Source of the DNA: Hippophae tibetana | Taxonomy: Eukaryota; Streptophyta; Magnoliopsida; Rosales; Elaeagnaceae | Reading direction: 5' to 3' | DNA: 64,000 nucleotides | Assembly (NCBI GenBank): GCA_037013495.1 | Contig: CM072801.1 | Span: 15,243,501 to 15,307,500, forward strand | Part shown: in pieces, positions 12,906 to 25,349 of the stretch | Position numbering within the stretch: position 1 is the stretch's first letter | How the letters are laid out: every line of letters begins with the position of its first letter | Notes under the pieces: model-generated | What the model saw: the letters and a program-made list of their open reading frames with translations, nothing else | Databases searched by the model: none | Told to the model about the DNA's origin: nothing | Translations under genes and position numbers: made by a program

Positions 12906-15726
12906 GGGGTTGAGTTGATCGAGATGGGTAAAATTGATCAAGAAGAAACAGAAAGAGGTATAGTGGAGCTCATTCGAGCTAATTTAATGGTGATGAGAAA
13001 ATTCCAAGAGGAAAAAAAATTGAAAAAAAAAGAATTGGATGAGAGAGGAGGGAAAAAGGAAGAAAAAGGAGGGAAAAAGGAAAAAAATAAGAGGGAAATT
13101 TGGTGTAGTGAGTAAGAGAGAAAATAATGAAATTGATTGAGAAGGATAGGAAAAAAAATTAAAGTGATTTTTTTATTTTTTTTAAATGAATAACACACAC
13201 AATATATTAGTTGATTTCAATTTTAAAAATACTGAGAGTCATGTACTAGACTTTGCCCTAGCTTGCCTATGTCATGAGAAATGCTCTATAGTTGACAGTA
13301 TCATTGTGTGCGTAGAGATTCACCCAATCTCTGAACAAGACAAGGTGGTTTAAGGGGTCAAAGGACCTATTGTAAGTTCCAATAAATGGCTCCTTGAAAT
13401 TCTACCTCAATAGAGTATAGTACCTCTAAGGTGAAAAGAGCCTAAGTGGAATCGATGTAATCTAGATCTCATTTCTCCCCATCAAGTCATAGCTCTATAT
13501 TTTGAAGCCAATGTTCCCAAAGTGTCTCATTGGTGTGGTAGGAACATGATCATCACCCATTTCTAGCACCACTTGTTTATTTTTGCCTAAGTTTGCTACC
13601 TTACCAAAAAGGCTTTCTTGGCCAAAGTAAGCATATTGCTTGCCTCAATATGGTTCCTTAAGTCTATCTTGTACAATGGAATATATTATTCAAAAGATTT
13701 GATATGATTTTCAAGAGATTTTGATTGTTTCTTTTACCAAATTATACATTAAGGATAGCAATGGAATATATTATTCAAAAGATTTGATTTGATATGATCT
13801 GTTTTAATAAGTGGATGAGATAAATTGAATTAGGTATTAATATGTAAATCAATAAGTATCCAAAAATTTATCTAAATTATTATAATATTTTTCATTTTTT
13901 TTCTAAAACAAAAACATTATTTAATGTGTTGTAATGTATGTTTTAGATTGAATTTTTATTAGAAGAAGAGAAAATTATATATCTATAGAAAAACACTTTA
14001 TTATTTAATGTTATAATCATTATTCCAAAAACAATGTTAATACTTTTATGATAAATATTTTTAAATTATTAACTTCATCTCATCTAAAATTTAAAATTAA
14101 GCCTAGTTTATATATTTATTCAATAAAATAGATGAGATTTTATTATATTTATAGCTAAAAAATAATATTTGAATTAATTACTTAAAAATTTAAAAAGAAT
14201 AATATGTTTTAAAAAAAATAAATAGTTATGAATATAATAAGATTTGAATTTTGATTTAATAAATTTTAAGCAATAGATAGATTTATAAATATTGTAAAAA
14301 AGAGAAATTTTAAAAATAATTATATATAATGTATTTTTTTAAATAAATAATTGTAAAAATTAATTAAGTATGTTTAAAATATGTGATTCTTTTAGTTCTA
14401 AATTATAGTTTTAAAAGAAATTAGAATTATATCCATCCAATTCAGTCTAATTCACACATCGATTAATCTTCATCTGTTGATCTTGTATGTAATTCATTAA
14501 TCAATTTGATTTAAAATTTATCTATTTTGATCATATTTGAAGTGAAACAAATGAAATAAATATGAGTGAAACTTTGACCCAATAAATTATTTTGCCATCC
14601 TTACGTGACATATAGCTAGACCAACTAAACAAATATCATATTTTTAGTGACAGTTATTTTATGAATAAAAGTATTAAATTAATATAAATTTTATTTAAAC
14701 ATGATAGATCAAAATATTTTTAGTAAGTAGAGTATTTATAGGAACCTTTACAAATAGGCTCCTTATATTTTTTTTAAACGATGCTTTCAATGTTGTTAAC
14801 TACATTTCAATTTCTCTTATATGGCATACATTTTACCAAAAAATAATTGAAATAGAATTATAGTTTTTTAAAATGTATGATTTAAAATATTAATTATTGA
14901 TCATAGTAAAATTAATACACTAACCATGATAAAAACCATAAATGGGCAAAAATAACATGTGTCTGGAACTTGTATTTTAATAGAGTAATTTTTGTCATTT
15001 TAAAATTTGGATTTGTAAGAATTATAAGTGTTTATTATTGTTCTAGATAAAACATTTGTTTGTAAACTTATTTTTACGTTCGTTGATAAATCTATCAAGA
15101 AAAGCCAAACAAAGACACGAATTTTTGATAGTTGTAATTAATGCATATTTTTTATAATTATCATACATAATATTACACTCATGTATTTAATAACACATGT
15201 TTATACTTAGAATTATTTTTGGTGTTAAAATATTTATTTATTCAAATTAATTTATGAAAATACCACTTAATCTTTTTTCTTTAGCATAATATTTTATTAA
15301 TGTTTCAAAAATATCTTTTTATATTATTAAATTTTTTAATGAATTTTAGATAGTGAAGTACAAAATAATTAATTCTAATATTACTATGTTATATTTACAT
15401 AGTAATATTAGGTACATTGTGATAGTATCTTAAAGATCGTAGAATGACATCGAGTTTTTACGTGAAAGTTTAGTTTTCATAGTAGAAATTTAGATGATTC
15501 GATAGACTAATGATTTTCTTATTGGATAATAATTTTGAACTAAGTTGTTTCTATCTAAAAATATCTTATGTTATTTTTAATTTTCGTAATTTATTTTTAC
15601 ACGTGATTGAATGTATGAATGTATTGTTTATATTATTAAATTATAAATCATAAATTTAAAAATAAGATATTCGTTACTACTTATTAGTTACGTTTTATAA
15701 ATTTTAGAATTAAAAATAAAAAAACT
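12906..15726. other. Intergenic DNA, no recognised gene
   Basis: Begins with a purine-rich GGA/GAAAAA tract (12.95-13.17 kb), then a more balanced segment (13.2-13.65 kb) with no open frame or motif I recognise, then AT-rich DNA. A ~28-bp direct repeat starting GGAATATATTATTCAAAAGA occurs near 13678 and 13762. Confidence 0.5.
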
Positions 15727-15952
15727 CAACCCAACCCTCTCGTACAACCCATGTCCCTCCACCCCAACCCTCCACTTGTGAACACTCACCCCCACTTGCC
15801 AGCTCCTCACACCACCACCTACGAGTTGAGCTCGTTGAACTGCCATCTGCATGCCGAACCTGTTGCACCACCACCCCTATCCCAACGTCCCACCCGTGAA
15901 CATCGCCTACCCGTGAACCCCCATCCACACCCACCCCACCCCACGGTTTGGT
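15727..15952. repeat. C-rich low-complexity island
   Basis: About 225 bp packed with CCACC, CCCCA and CCAACC words, roughly 60% C+A, embedded in AT-rich DNA. Open frames on both strands encode only Pro/His-rich or Gly/Val-rich low-complexity peptides, so coding is unlikely. Origin unknown. Confidence 0.6.
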
Positions 15953-16068
15953 GAGTTTTATGTTTTTTTTTTAATTCAAATATTCAAAATGCCAAAAATG
16001 TCCTTAAAAATATAACATATGTCAAGAACATATTATAAATATAACTTTTTTGACTTATTTAAAAATTT

Positions 16069-16311
16069 AGTGAAATTAATGTCGTTATTTTACTTAACAA
16101 AAAATTTATTATACTAAATTTTACCTTTAGTGAAATTAATGTCAATTATTTCGCTTAACAAAAAATTTATTATATTACATTTTACCTTTAGTAAAATTAA
16201 TGTCAATTATTTCGCTTAACAAAAAATTTATTATATTAAATTGTATCTTTAATGAAATTAATGTCAATTATTTCGCTTAACAGAAAATTTATTATATTAA
16301 ATTATACCTTT
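16069..16311. repeat. Tandem array, four ~61-bp units
   Basis: Units begin at 16069, 16129, 16190 and 16251, each starting AGTGAAATTAATGTC or a near variant and containing CTTAACAAAAAATTTATTAT. Spacing is 60, 61 and 61 bp; a fifth unit fades after 16312. The array lies about 480 bp past the 3' end of the DUF1218 gene. Confidence 0.9.
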
Positions 16312-16789
16312 ATTGAACTTATGGTACCATTTTTACGTAAAAATCCAAAATTTTATATACCATTTATTGTACATGTCATTAATATTATTTATGAAAACGA
16401 GGGGACAAACTTGTTATACTACATGCCAATGCCCCTGTTGTATGTATTCTGTCTGTTAACGCTGTTTAAAGTTGTACTGTACATAACTCTATGTACTAAT
16501 CAGCTAATTGTCCAATATGTTTCTAGCAAATGTTCAAAACCCAAACCCACGTAGCCTTCAATGTTATTAGAATGGGGAATCTAATGTATATGGTATATCT
16601 ATATGAATTGATTCCTTTTTATATCTTGAATCTACCCTACCCAAAAAAAAAAAAAAAAGAGTACAAACTCTAACTAATGAGTGACATCATACTGTATGCA
16701 TTCAATGTAAACAAATATTTCTCTCTCTATCTTACAAGCTTGCATAAAACAGAGAGTGCAATAACTTATGTCAGTTTGAATCATTTCCA

Positions 16790-18322
16790 TTACACTAAGT
16801 TTGGGTCTTTGCTATAAGGCTGCAGAGAAAACACAAGCGTTGGCTGCTCATTCTCATTATTATTTCTAAAAATGGGATTTTCTCTTGGAATGGTAGTCAT
16901 ATGATGCCGAGGTGATCGTGGTGGCGACGCATAGAGTGCCGAGGCCGCGAGCACCTCTCGGCGCACATTTTCTTGGTGTTGGGCGTTTCTGTGCAGACGC
17001 AGTGCTGTCAAGTATAAACCAGCGGCAAGGAAAATTGATGTCAAAGCAAAAGCTCCAGCAGCAGAGAATAAACCTTGCCTTATAACAAAGCATGTTGGTT
17101 TTGGTTTTGCCCAATTTTTCAAATGCCCTGATTCAACGCTAAGTCCAATCAACAGCAATATCTCCCCAATAGAAAAACAAATCCTACGACGAAAACAAAC
17201 CATAAAATTAATTATTATTTTTATATCGATACATAATTAGTGTGATTCGAATCTATACAAGAGTGAATTTTATAATCTAAATCACGAAATTAACCAACTT
17301 ATTGTTAGCAAAACTGTGAATTTTGATTTTTTTTTCTTTTATATCAAAACGATATTTAAGTGATTAGAGGATTTGAATTAGAGAATTTCTTGAGAAATAT
17401 AAAGTCTTTATCAACTGTAGTACAACGTAATAAATAATTCTGATATGGTTTAGTTGAAGGAAAAGACAGAAACCTAACACCAATATTTAGAACAAACAGT
17501 ACATGCTATAATTTGAATATGTGAAATTAATTAATTTTTCTGATTTTTTTTTAATTTTACCAAAGCGAGATTTGAATGGGAGAAATGTGAATTCTTTACC
17601 AACTGTATTACAAGATAATAGACAGTTCTTATATGATTTAATTGAAGAAGAAGGAGAGAAACCTAAGAACATTTTAAAGAGCTTTTGAACACAACTGAAT
17701 TTTTATTTTTATATTTTTGTCATAAATGCCTTCCAAATTATATGCTTGTTAACATAAGCACAAATAATGTGCTTCTCTTTGAAAGTGCTTTCTTCAAAAA
17801 GCACTTTTAATAAAATCACATATGATTAGATTACTTACCAAGTGGATATAAAGAAAAAACATGCTTGCCATGTCAAGGTTTTAGCAGAACCTGAATTGGG
17901 ATCCCAAGCAGCTAAGGCAGAAGCTGGCAATTTACTAATTGCAATTAACATGTAAGTATGTTCTAACACCATTACAATTGCTAAACCAACAAAAGCACTA
18001 GCACCACATAATAATGGTGTTTTTCCACTTCCACTATAAACACATTGATATCTACCACTACCTACCCATATCATCTGCAAAATAAAAATAAAAAACTGAA
18101 TTTAGTTTCCTTACATAAAAATCAAATTGGGTATATCTTTGTTTTTCTTGATAATCCAGGTAAAATGTTAAGTACCTTAGATCGAGTGGCTTCTGATATT
18201 AAGCATAGAATGAAGAAAAATAGGCCACAAAGAATGGTAAAAACTATAAAAATGGCACCAATTTTGCTGCCCAAATCGATTTTTGGACGGTTTGGTGCAA
18301 GATCTGCATGCGTGATTGCCAT
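16790..18322 (-). CDS. DUF1218 family four-helix membrane protein, 3 exons
   Basis: Coding exons on the minus strand are 18322-18176, 18074-17839 and 17183-16790, giving 258 residues. All junctions are GT-AG and phases agree (0, then 2). The ATG at 18322 gives MAITHADL, the usual family N-terminus; an in-frame ATG at 18334 would add four residues. Four hydrophobic stretches lie at about residues 20-42, 65-90, 115-140 and 155-180, with conserved W-V-G-S-G-x-Y-Q-C and C-G-A-S-A-F-V-G-L-A between. The C-terminal ~70 residues are hydrophilic. DUF1218 proteins are plant-specific and include MWL1/MWL2 (cell-wall lignin) and VCC/DESIGUAL (vein patterning); this copy resembles the less-studied At1g68220-like members, so no process can be assigned. 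Intron 2 carries a small hairpin (AAAGTGCTTT...AAAGCACTTT) near 17780. No lesion seen. Confidence 0.9.
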
Positions 18323-18849
18323 ACTTTTTGGCATTTTTTGAATCCAAGACTGGTGGAATTCATATGCAGATTGAATTAAGAATAAAGAAATTAATTTATG
18401 GGTTTTGAAGTTTGTTCTTCTTTTTTCTTTTTTGGTGACAGAGGATTAAAGAATCACTTGGAGCAAAGGTTGCTTAAAGGCCAAAGATTCGTTGGTTTTG
18501 TATTTTTAAGTATCGTTCACACAATTAAGATGATAGATGGTTATAAAGAAAAGAACTTTAATTGATTAAAAGGTACTCTACTAATTAAAGGTAAAGTCAT
18601 ATTTTCTTTTATAGGTGCGTAAAGTACATTTTGCATTTATGTTCTTATCCATCATGATCATGAACATTTACATTTATTATGACAATTAAAAGCTTCATGT
18701 AGCTATCAAGTTTTGTGTGAGAACCATATAAAGTAATCTAGATATTTACTAGGGGTAAATAACGGTGTTGCAGTTTTTGATAAATAAGCATAAAAATCCT
18801 ATAATTTAAACTAATTTTAATGATTTTTGTAACTTTCAAAATAAAGGCA
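18323..18849 (-). promoter_or_regulatory. Upstream region of the DUF1218 gene
   Basis: About 500 bp between the DUF1218 start codon and the first retroelement repeat. It should hold the 5' UTR and proximal promoter, but I cannot fix a TATA box or start site. Confidence 0.35.
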
Positions 18850-19089
18850 TAAATATTTTAGAGATGTAACATTTCAGACTTCATCAATGCAATGAAGCTC
18901 CAAGATTGAATAAAAGATTATGAGTTATTTTATTTTGAGTACGACGAGATTGTGTTTGCTTGCACGAATTTAGAGAGAGTTGTAAAATATCTTAAAGAGA
19001 ATGACCTAGTCCGTAACTTAATCCAAGCAATATATTTTAGTATATTGGTAATATTGTTCTTATCTAATTATTACATACCTGATACAACA
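18850..19089 (+). repeat. Left LTR remnant of the 18.8-20.3 kb element
   Basis: Direct repeat of 20081-20321, ending in CA as LTRs do. Similarity begins abruptly at 18850, so its 5' part is missing. Confidence 0.6.
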
Positions 19090-19273
19090 ATTTTAAGACG
19101 TTTTTTATATGTCATGTCTATTGAAATGTGAACTGTTGATCTCAACAAATTATTTCGTTTCGAGGGACTCCATTTTAAAAGATGGAGACAAAAATGTTAT
19201 TTATTTTAACCATGAAAAATGTTACGTGCTGAAAAACCAACATTGAAACTACAACTAAGGACTTATACACTTA

Positions 19274-19830
19274 GATGGAAAATGATTTTCTATGCAAAAA
19301 AAATTTATTCTTAATGGTTTAGCTAATGACTTGTATGACTATTATAATTCTGATAAGTCACGTAAGGAAATTTGGGATGCACTTCAAAAGAAGTATGACA
19401 TTGAGGAAGCTGGAACAAAGAAGTATGCTATTAATAGATACATGAAGTACCAATTGATTGATGACAAAGCTATGGAAGCTCAATCACATGAACTGCAGAA
19501 GATAACATAAAATAAATTCTAAAGGTATGACTTTAGATGAACAACTTCAAGTTGCTGTTATTATAGATAAATTACCCCTACATGGAAATTTTTTAAGAAT
19601 GTACCTAGACATAAAACTAAGGAACTCTCCTTAGAAAGCCCAATAACCCATCTAAGAATAGAGGAAGAAGCCCAAAAACAAGATAAAAAAGATGAAGTAT
19701 TCGTTGTTTCAAACAACAGTGTCAATAAGAAATCATCCTCTATAATTTTGAAACCTAAAAGAAGAAACATAAAAACACAGAATCGTAATAATAACCAGAA
19801 CTGTAACAACCAAAATGAAAACAATAATAT
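19274..19830 (+). pseudogene. Copia gag remnant (UBN2 type)
   Basis: Positions 19292-19507 encode N-G-L-A-N-D-L-Y-D, K-E-I-W-D-A-L-Q-K-K-Y and E-A-G-T-K-K-Y-A-I-N-R-Y, the hallmark core of Copia UBN2 gag. The frame then breaks twice (near 19508 and 19600). A lysine/asparagine-rich tail with L-R-I-E-E-E continues to about 19830, where the zinc knuckle would be expected but is absent. Confidence 0.7.
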
Positions 19831-20080
19831 GATTGTTATTTTTGGAAATTTTTCATTATTAAAACTATTTATCCACCCAAACATGACGTTATATTATGAC
19901 CGTTATTTAGTGACCGTTATTTTCATAATTGTGTGAATATGACACATCTTTTTTTAACAATAAATAGAGGACAATAGCTCCTAGTTTTTAAAGACATAAC
20001 TCAACAAATCAAAAACTACTCTTCAAAGTAAAACCAAAGAAAAGAAAATTCAAAATTGTTTTTTTATTTTTTCGAGCAAT

Positions 20081-20321
20081 ATAAATATTTTAGAGGTGTA
20101 GTATTATGAACTTTATCAGTGCAGTGAAGTTCCAAGACAAGAAAAATGATTCTGGGTTATTTTATCCTAAGGATGACGAAATTGTGTTTACTCGTATAAA
20201 TTTAAACAGAACCACGAAACATCTTAAAGAGAACGACCTAATCGTCGACTCAACCTAAACATTATATTTCATTATATCAATAATATTGTTCTTATCTAGT
20301 TATTATATACATGATACAACA
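20081..20321 (+). repeat. Right LTR (conserved 3' half)
   Basis: Matches 18850-19089. The upstream part from about 19888, beginning TGACGTTATATTATGACCG, probably completes this LTR but has no partner to prove it. Confidence 0.55.
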
Positions 20322-21639
20322 TTAGTTGCCTGTTGTAAGAAAATACAAAATAAATAAATAAATCCAGTATCTTACATTAATTTTTTTCCCAAGGTAAAAA
20401 ATGTATACAAATGTAGCCCAAAATGGAAAAATATGCAAAAAGTTTTTACAACAAATACTGCTTTCATGGATGTAATTAGTGGAAAAAAAGCCAAATGCTA
20501 TTTAATGAGATATTTTTCCAGAGCTACAAATGATGTTTTAGTCGTGAGGTTTTTTTATTGCCAAAGCTGATATTTCATGTTTATTTTTAATTCCATTTGT
20601 ATGAGAGTTGGAATTAATGCGTTATAGTTTTTTAAATTTCAGAATTGCCCTCAAAATTTTGGTCTGGCGCATGCAGAATTGCAGCCAAAAATAAAAAATA
20701 AAAAAAAATTAAAACTAGTCAATGGTTAACGCAACATTTTTGTGTTATAACTTTGAAAGTTACAAAATTTATTCGGATCACGTGAAAGTTACAAAAAATT
20801 TGTACTCATTTTGTCAAAATTTATAGGAATACGGCTGCACTTCACTCTTTACTATTATTATACCATATTCTTATTAATAAGTGATTGATGAATCTCCTTT
20901 ACTATAAATTTATAGGGCAAAAAAATTATATTAATGTGTTTCATGAAACGTAGAACTAGAAAGCCAAACGTGAATACTACATTGTAATATAGTTGTACTC
21001 ATGCTAAGAAAAATTCGCTTGTAAAACTAATCACAATGGTAGCATAAGAAATAAGTATCCCGCATCAATACATAAATAATTTAATTATTTAATATGTTTT
21101 CACTTTTAATCTTATATTAAAAAAATTATACATTTATTTTTATAAAATGTTAAAAACATATATCAATTTACGTAGTAAGAAAATTGAATATTATTTTTAT
21201 TTTTTTAAAGAGTTAATCAAGAATGAAACTTTTATACATGAAGGGGTTATATCGTGAAATTAAATTAAGAACTATCTCTAACACCACCTCAAATCGGTGG
21301 GTGTGATAACACATTCAGTTTGATATGAAAAAACTGGGATGTACATAAAAAAAATCAAGGATGTGAACCCCACAGGAAGCTAAACAAATGATACCTAAAA
21401 AAATGATAACATGATACCTAAAAAATGATGGCCTAGTTTGATATATTTCATTTATGCAGGAAGATAATGAGCTAGCTGACTAGCACTGAGACTATCATAA
21501 AACCCCACAGGAAGCTTAGGAATAACAACATGAAGCTCAGAAAGTATGGAATGAAATCACAGTAACTTAATAGTAACACCAACAAGCACCTTTTACTTAG
21601 ATTCAATAAATTACCAAGACATAACCTTTTGTATTGAAC
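20322..21639. other. Intergenic DNA, no recognised gene
   Basis: AT-rich with short frames only. Near 21380-21430 the words GATACCTAAAAAA and ATGATAACATG are locally repeated. Confidence 0.5.
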
Positions 21640-23800
21640 ACTTTCAAGAAATCAAGGATGTGAACCTAAAATACAAGAACATTAAACCCATGAATAATAT
21701 GACTATTAACTCCCAGAAAAACAAGAAGGTTAAATTTTGAATAGGGCCTTGACCCATTGAGATGTCAACTCAAAAGACAGAACATTAAACCCATGAACAA
21801 GATGTCTATTAAATCTCATAAAAGATAAAAGTTTAGATTTTGGATTTAATAGCCGTCTTGTCCGTGGGTTCAAAGTCCATGTCTTTTGAATTTGTATTAT
21901 TTGGTATCAGAACTTAAACTCTAAAAATTTATTATTCTATTCTTTTATTTACTTAATTCTTTTTTTTTTGTTTTTCTCATTTCATAGTTTCTAACTTCTT
22001 TGTGTTCTTTCGGGTTTTGTTATTGTTTTCGTTGGAGTCTTCTTTGTTTTCATTGGAGTTTTTGTTTCTTTTTTTCCTTTTTTTTTAAAGAAAAAAAAGA
22101 AACATAAAGAGAGAAAAAAGGGCTGAACAAATAGAAAGAAAATAAAAGAAAAAGGGCTTCATTACAATTTCTTCTTGAATCATTTTCTAGAAAGGAGTTG
22201 TCTTATCAAAATGACTCTCATTAATTGTGAAAATTTTACTTGCCATAAAGTTCTCCTTCTGGAAAATTCTATATTATAAAAACTCCTCATTTTAAGGAGA
22301 TATGGCCTAAATTATAGGATTCTATTTGGACTTGAAGTTGCGGCTAAGGTGCCTTGGATTCTATTCTTGTTACAACTCTTGTGGAATAGAAATTGAGAGA
22401 CTTTTGGTTCAATTAAAATTCTTTTTGCTAACCAAATTTGATGTTAAAATGTTATTTTCTGGCCATTTTTTGTCCAAATTCCGGTTGTTCCAAAAGTGAT
22501 TTTGCCGTCCAGTTTTTGATCAAACTTGCTTGCTATCTGAATTACTTTTGTTGTCAAGTTTGTGATCAAATTGAGATTGCTTTCCAAAAGTGTTTTTACC
22601 ATCCAAAAGTGCCTTGTTTACCATCCATAAGAAAGAGATTGAGTTGAAAAGGGAAAATGAATTTAAGAAGAGAGAGATTATGTTTAAAAAAAGTTAGCAA
22701 AAAAAATTTGAATTAAAAAAGAGAGTGATCAAAAGGAATAAGTTGAGTTAAAAAAAAGAGAGTGATTAAAAAAGGAGATTGAGTTGTAAAAAAAGAAAAT
22801 GATAAAAAAGAAGAGGTTGAGTTGAAAAAGATGAGTTGATTGTGAAGAGAGAGAGAGAGAGAGAGAGAAAAAAGAAAGAAAGAAGGAACACATGATAAAA
22901 GATCCTTCATATATTTCAATTAGGCTTCATAATCAAAGAATCATTCAATGTGCTGATCCAAGAATTTTAGGCTAAATCCATACAAATATATGTTAGGAAA
23001 AGTACAAAAGAAGGAAGGATCAAAGTTAATCAATAAAATTCGTGCCATTGAAAAATGGGCTATGAATGGATTAAAAAATAGAGCTTGTAGCAGGAAGGGG
23101 TATGGACTTATTGAGTACAAGAAAAGAATACTTTTTGAAGAAGAGTTCTTTATGAAGTGAAATCTTGGAACAATTCACTTTAATTACCATATAATTGTCA
23201 TATTATATCCGATTAAAGTGATTCAAAAGGAGTTGTAAAGAAGACTTAATGGGATATATGTCATATAGAAGTGCACGTTTTTAATTCGAAAAATTGCTAA
23301 AACTGTGTTTTAAATCTGCACATAGATTTATGGATAGATTGTGTGAAAAAAAAGCTAATTTTTAAAAACTACAACTTAGGCAACATTTTTTTGCTTTTAT
23401 TTTCAACAAATAACTATTGATTCAGGAATTAACTATCTTAAAAATTAATTTATTTTCAAATATTATAATTTAAGATCTTTTTATTTTTCTTATTAATTAG
23501 TTATTTTTATTTTCAACTTTTAAATAGTTGTAAGATTAAAGCTATATAAAATAATTCTTATGAAAGGTTAAAAGTTTTAAACTTTAGTATATTCTTAACA
23601 TAAATATAGACTTATTAATCCTTATGTCAAGATTTATGATTCAATAATAACCATCAGGTTAAGGTCTTATTATTCTTATATCAAATTTTTTGATTCTTTT
23701 ATAGTCAATGGGTAAAGGTTCTATCCCAAATCTAAAATTTTAATTCAATAGTTGTCTTGTTCGTGGGTTCAAGGTTCTTGCCTTTTAGGTTTGTATCAAC
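21640..23800. repeat. Element bounded by ~50-bp inverted repeats
   Basis: A ~50-bp block containing GAACATTAAACCCATGAA occurs at about 21660-21712 and 21768-21818. Its reverse complement (CGTGGGTTCAA core) occurs at about 21845-21895 and 23740-23798. The outer pair brackets ~2.1 kb. After the third copy comes TTGGTATCAGAAC (near 21899), close to a tRNA-Met primer site, so the blocks may be LTR ends of a rearranged retroelement; a TIR element is the alternative. No protein is encoded between them. Confidence 0.5.
22640..22880. repeat. Purine-rich degenerate tandem repeat with (GA)n
   Basis: Repeated GAGTTGAAAAA/GAGAGTGATTAAAAAA words end in a (GA)n run at about 22848-22870. Low-complexity DNA; the frames in it are not genes. 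Confidence 0.7.
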
Positions 23801-24039
23801 CAAACCTCCACAAGAAAGCACTCATACTCTTGTGATCATCAGGCGATTAGTCTAATATGCGTCAATAACAGTAATAAGATCTAGTGTATCACCATTAATT
23901 AGTTGCAAACCAAGACGAGAAGTTCCATTGAGATGACAATCAGATGATGTAGCAATTAAATTGGCAACGTTTACTAACTACAAAGGATATATCTTACATT
24001 GTCAAAGTTAGATATTGTAAAGCTCTAACGGTATTAAGA

Positions 24040-24795
24040 GGAAGGATCGATCAAAGCAATGCCATTATGTTTGCTGAGAAGCTTGCCTGGGGCCACAAGA
24101 ATATCATAATGCTTCTATCATAAAGCTGAGACTTAGTAATTAAATCACGAGTGTACTTTGGCTAATTGAGGTGAATACCATCAGAAGTTCTATGAATCTA
24201 ATTAACACCCATAAAATATTGAAGTGGACCCAAATCCTTCAAAGAGAAATCTTGTTTGAGCTATTGAACAATAACATCTATTGCTTCTAAACTATTTCCA
24301 GTTATGACAATGTCATCAGTGTTAGCTAGAACCAACAGAATCAAAGAATTATCAATCTTGGTGAAAAGACTAGCCTCAGAATGAGCTTGAACAAAAACTG
24401 ACTAAGCTTAGTAAACCAATCATATGTTGCCTATACGAGGCCAAAAAGTGATTTCTTAAGTTTACATACCAAACATATTCATTGTTCAAAGCTACGAGGC
24501 TATAATACATGTAAACTGTTTCAACCAAAACCCCATTCAAGAATTTGTTGTTCACATCCAATTTGACGCAATAGCCAATTAAATATAAGTGCATGACAGA
24601 AAACAACACAAATTGTAGGTGGTTTAATAACATGACTAAATGTCTTATAATAATCAACCCCTTTTTCTTGCAAGAAATCACGAGCAACAACGCGAGACTT
24701 GTAATTATCAAGTATACTATTAGAAATCAGTTTGCCTCGAAACACCCATTTAGAAGTGATTTGTTCCTTATTATGCGGTAATGGAACAAAGAATA
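24040..24795 (-). pseudogene. Copia reverse transcriptase fragment
   Basis: Read on the minus strand from about 24795: S-K-W-V-F-R-G-K, Y-K-S-R-V-V-A-R-D-F, G-V-D-Y-Y-K-T-F-S, F-L-N-G-V-L-V-E-T-V-Y-M-Y, then an L-A-N-T-D-D-I-V-I-T-G version of the YxDD catalytic box and D-F-S-L-K-D-L-G-P-L-Q-Y-F. These are the standard Copia RT blocks in order, with several stops and frame changes and a degenerate Y-to-T change at the active site. No LTRs were found for it. Confidence 0.75.
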
Positions 24796-24979
24796 ATAAA
24801 TATCATATTTTAGGGATTTTAGGTATTTGAACATTAATTTCATACCTATTATTATAGTTCTGTATATAATAGGACGCATTCTAGTTCAACATGAAACAAC
24901 TATGTGAATACAAGTACATAACAGAGAAGTATTTCTTAATTCATATTTATATTTTATAACGATACATATATTATATAAA

Positions 24980-24981
<2 letters not shown>

Positions 24982-25014
<33 letters not shown>
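24982..25014. repeat. (AT)n microsatellite
   Basis: About 16 AT units, uninterrupted. Confidence 0.95.
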
Positions 25015-25017
<3 letters not shown>

Positions 25018-25349
25018 AAATAGAATAAGATCTATGTACATTTGCTGCGTGTGAATCACAGTTGTGACCTTCCTGTTTTTAAATCTTGTTTAGTAACGAG
25101 GATGAATGGGCCGGATAGGCAGGTATCATTACAATCTTCAATTTAATCAAAATTTTGTTCAAACTCTCCAACTTGAACGCCTTTGCATGATCTCTCTCAT
25201 ATTTCTATTTCCATCATTTTTATGTATAAAAATTATTATTGATATTAATACAAACTACGGTCGATCATGCCAAAGTGAACAACTCGTGCATATATCCAAA
25301 CGAACAAATGAGACTACCTTCTCTCTCTACGTTTTCGAGACTTTCCTTA

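Larger units (their letters stand above)
18850..20321 (+). mobile_element. Small decayed Copia element with paired LTR remnants
   Basis: Two diverged direct repeats (18850-19089 and 20081-20321) start ATAAATATTTTAGAG, share CTTAAAGAGAA and AATATTGTTCTTATCTA blocks, and both end GATACAACA. They flank a gag remnant and no pol, so this is a small non-autonomous or internally deleted element. The right LTR probably begins near 19888; the left one is truncated. Confidence 0.65.

Noticed and set aside
13200..13660. Less AT-rich segment considered as a gene fragment
   Set aside because: Many stops in all six frames and no motif recognised; left as intergenic.
15710..15954. ORFs on both strands of the C-rich island as genes
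   Set aside because: Pro/His-rich and Gly/Val-rich low-complexity products without splice or family support.
17225..17260. GATTCGAATC as a tRNA B-box
   Set aside because: No A-box at the right distance and no cloverleaf can be drawn; no tRNA called anywhere in the window.
22438..22647. 69-codon ORF near 22.5 kb with several Cys residues
   Set aside because: Built from repeated TTTTTGATCAAACTTG-like words, no family recognised, adjacent to purine-rich tandem repeats.
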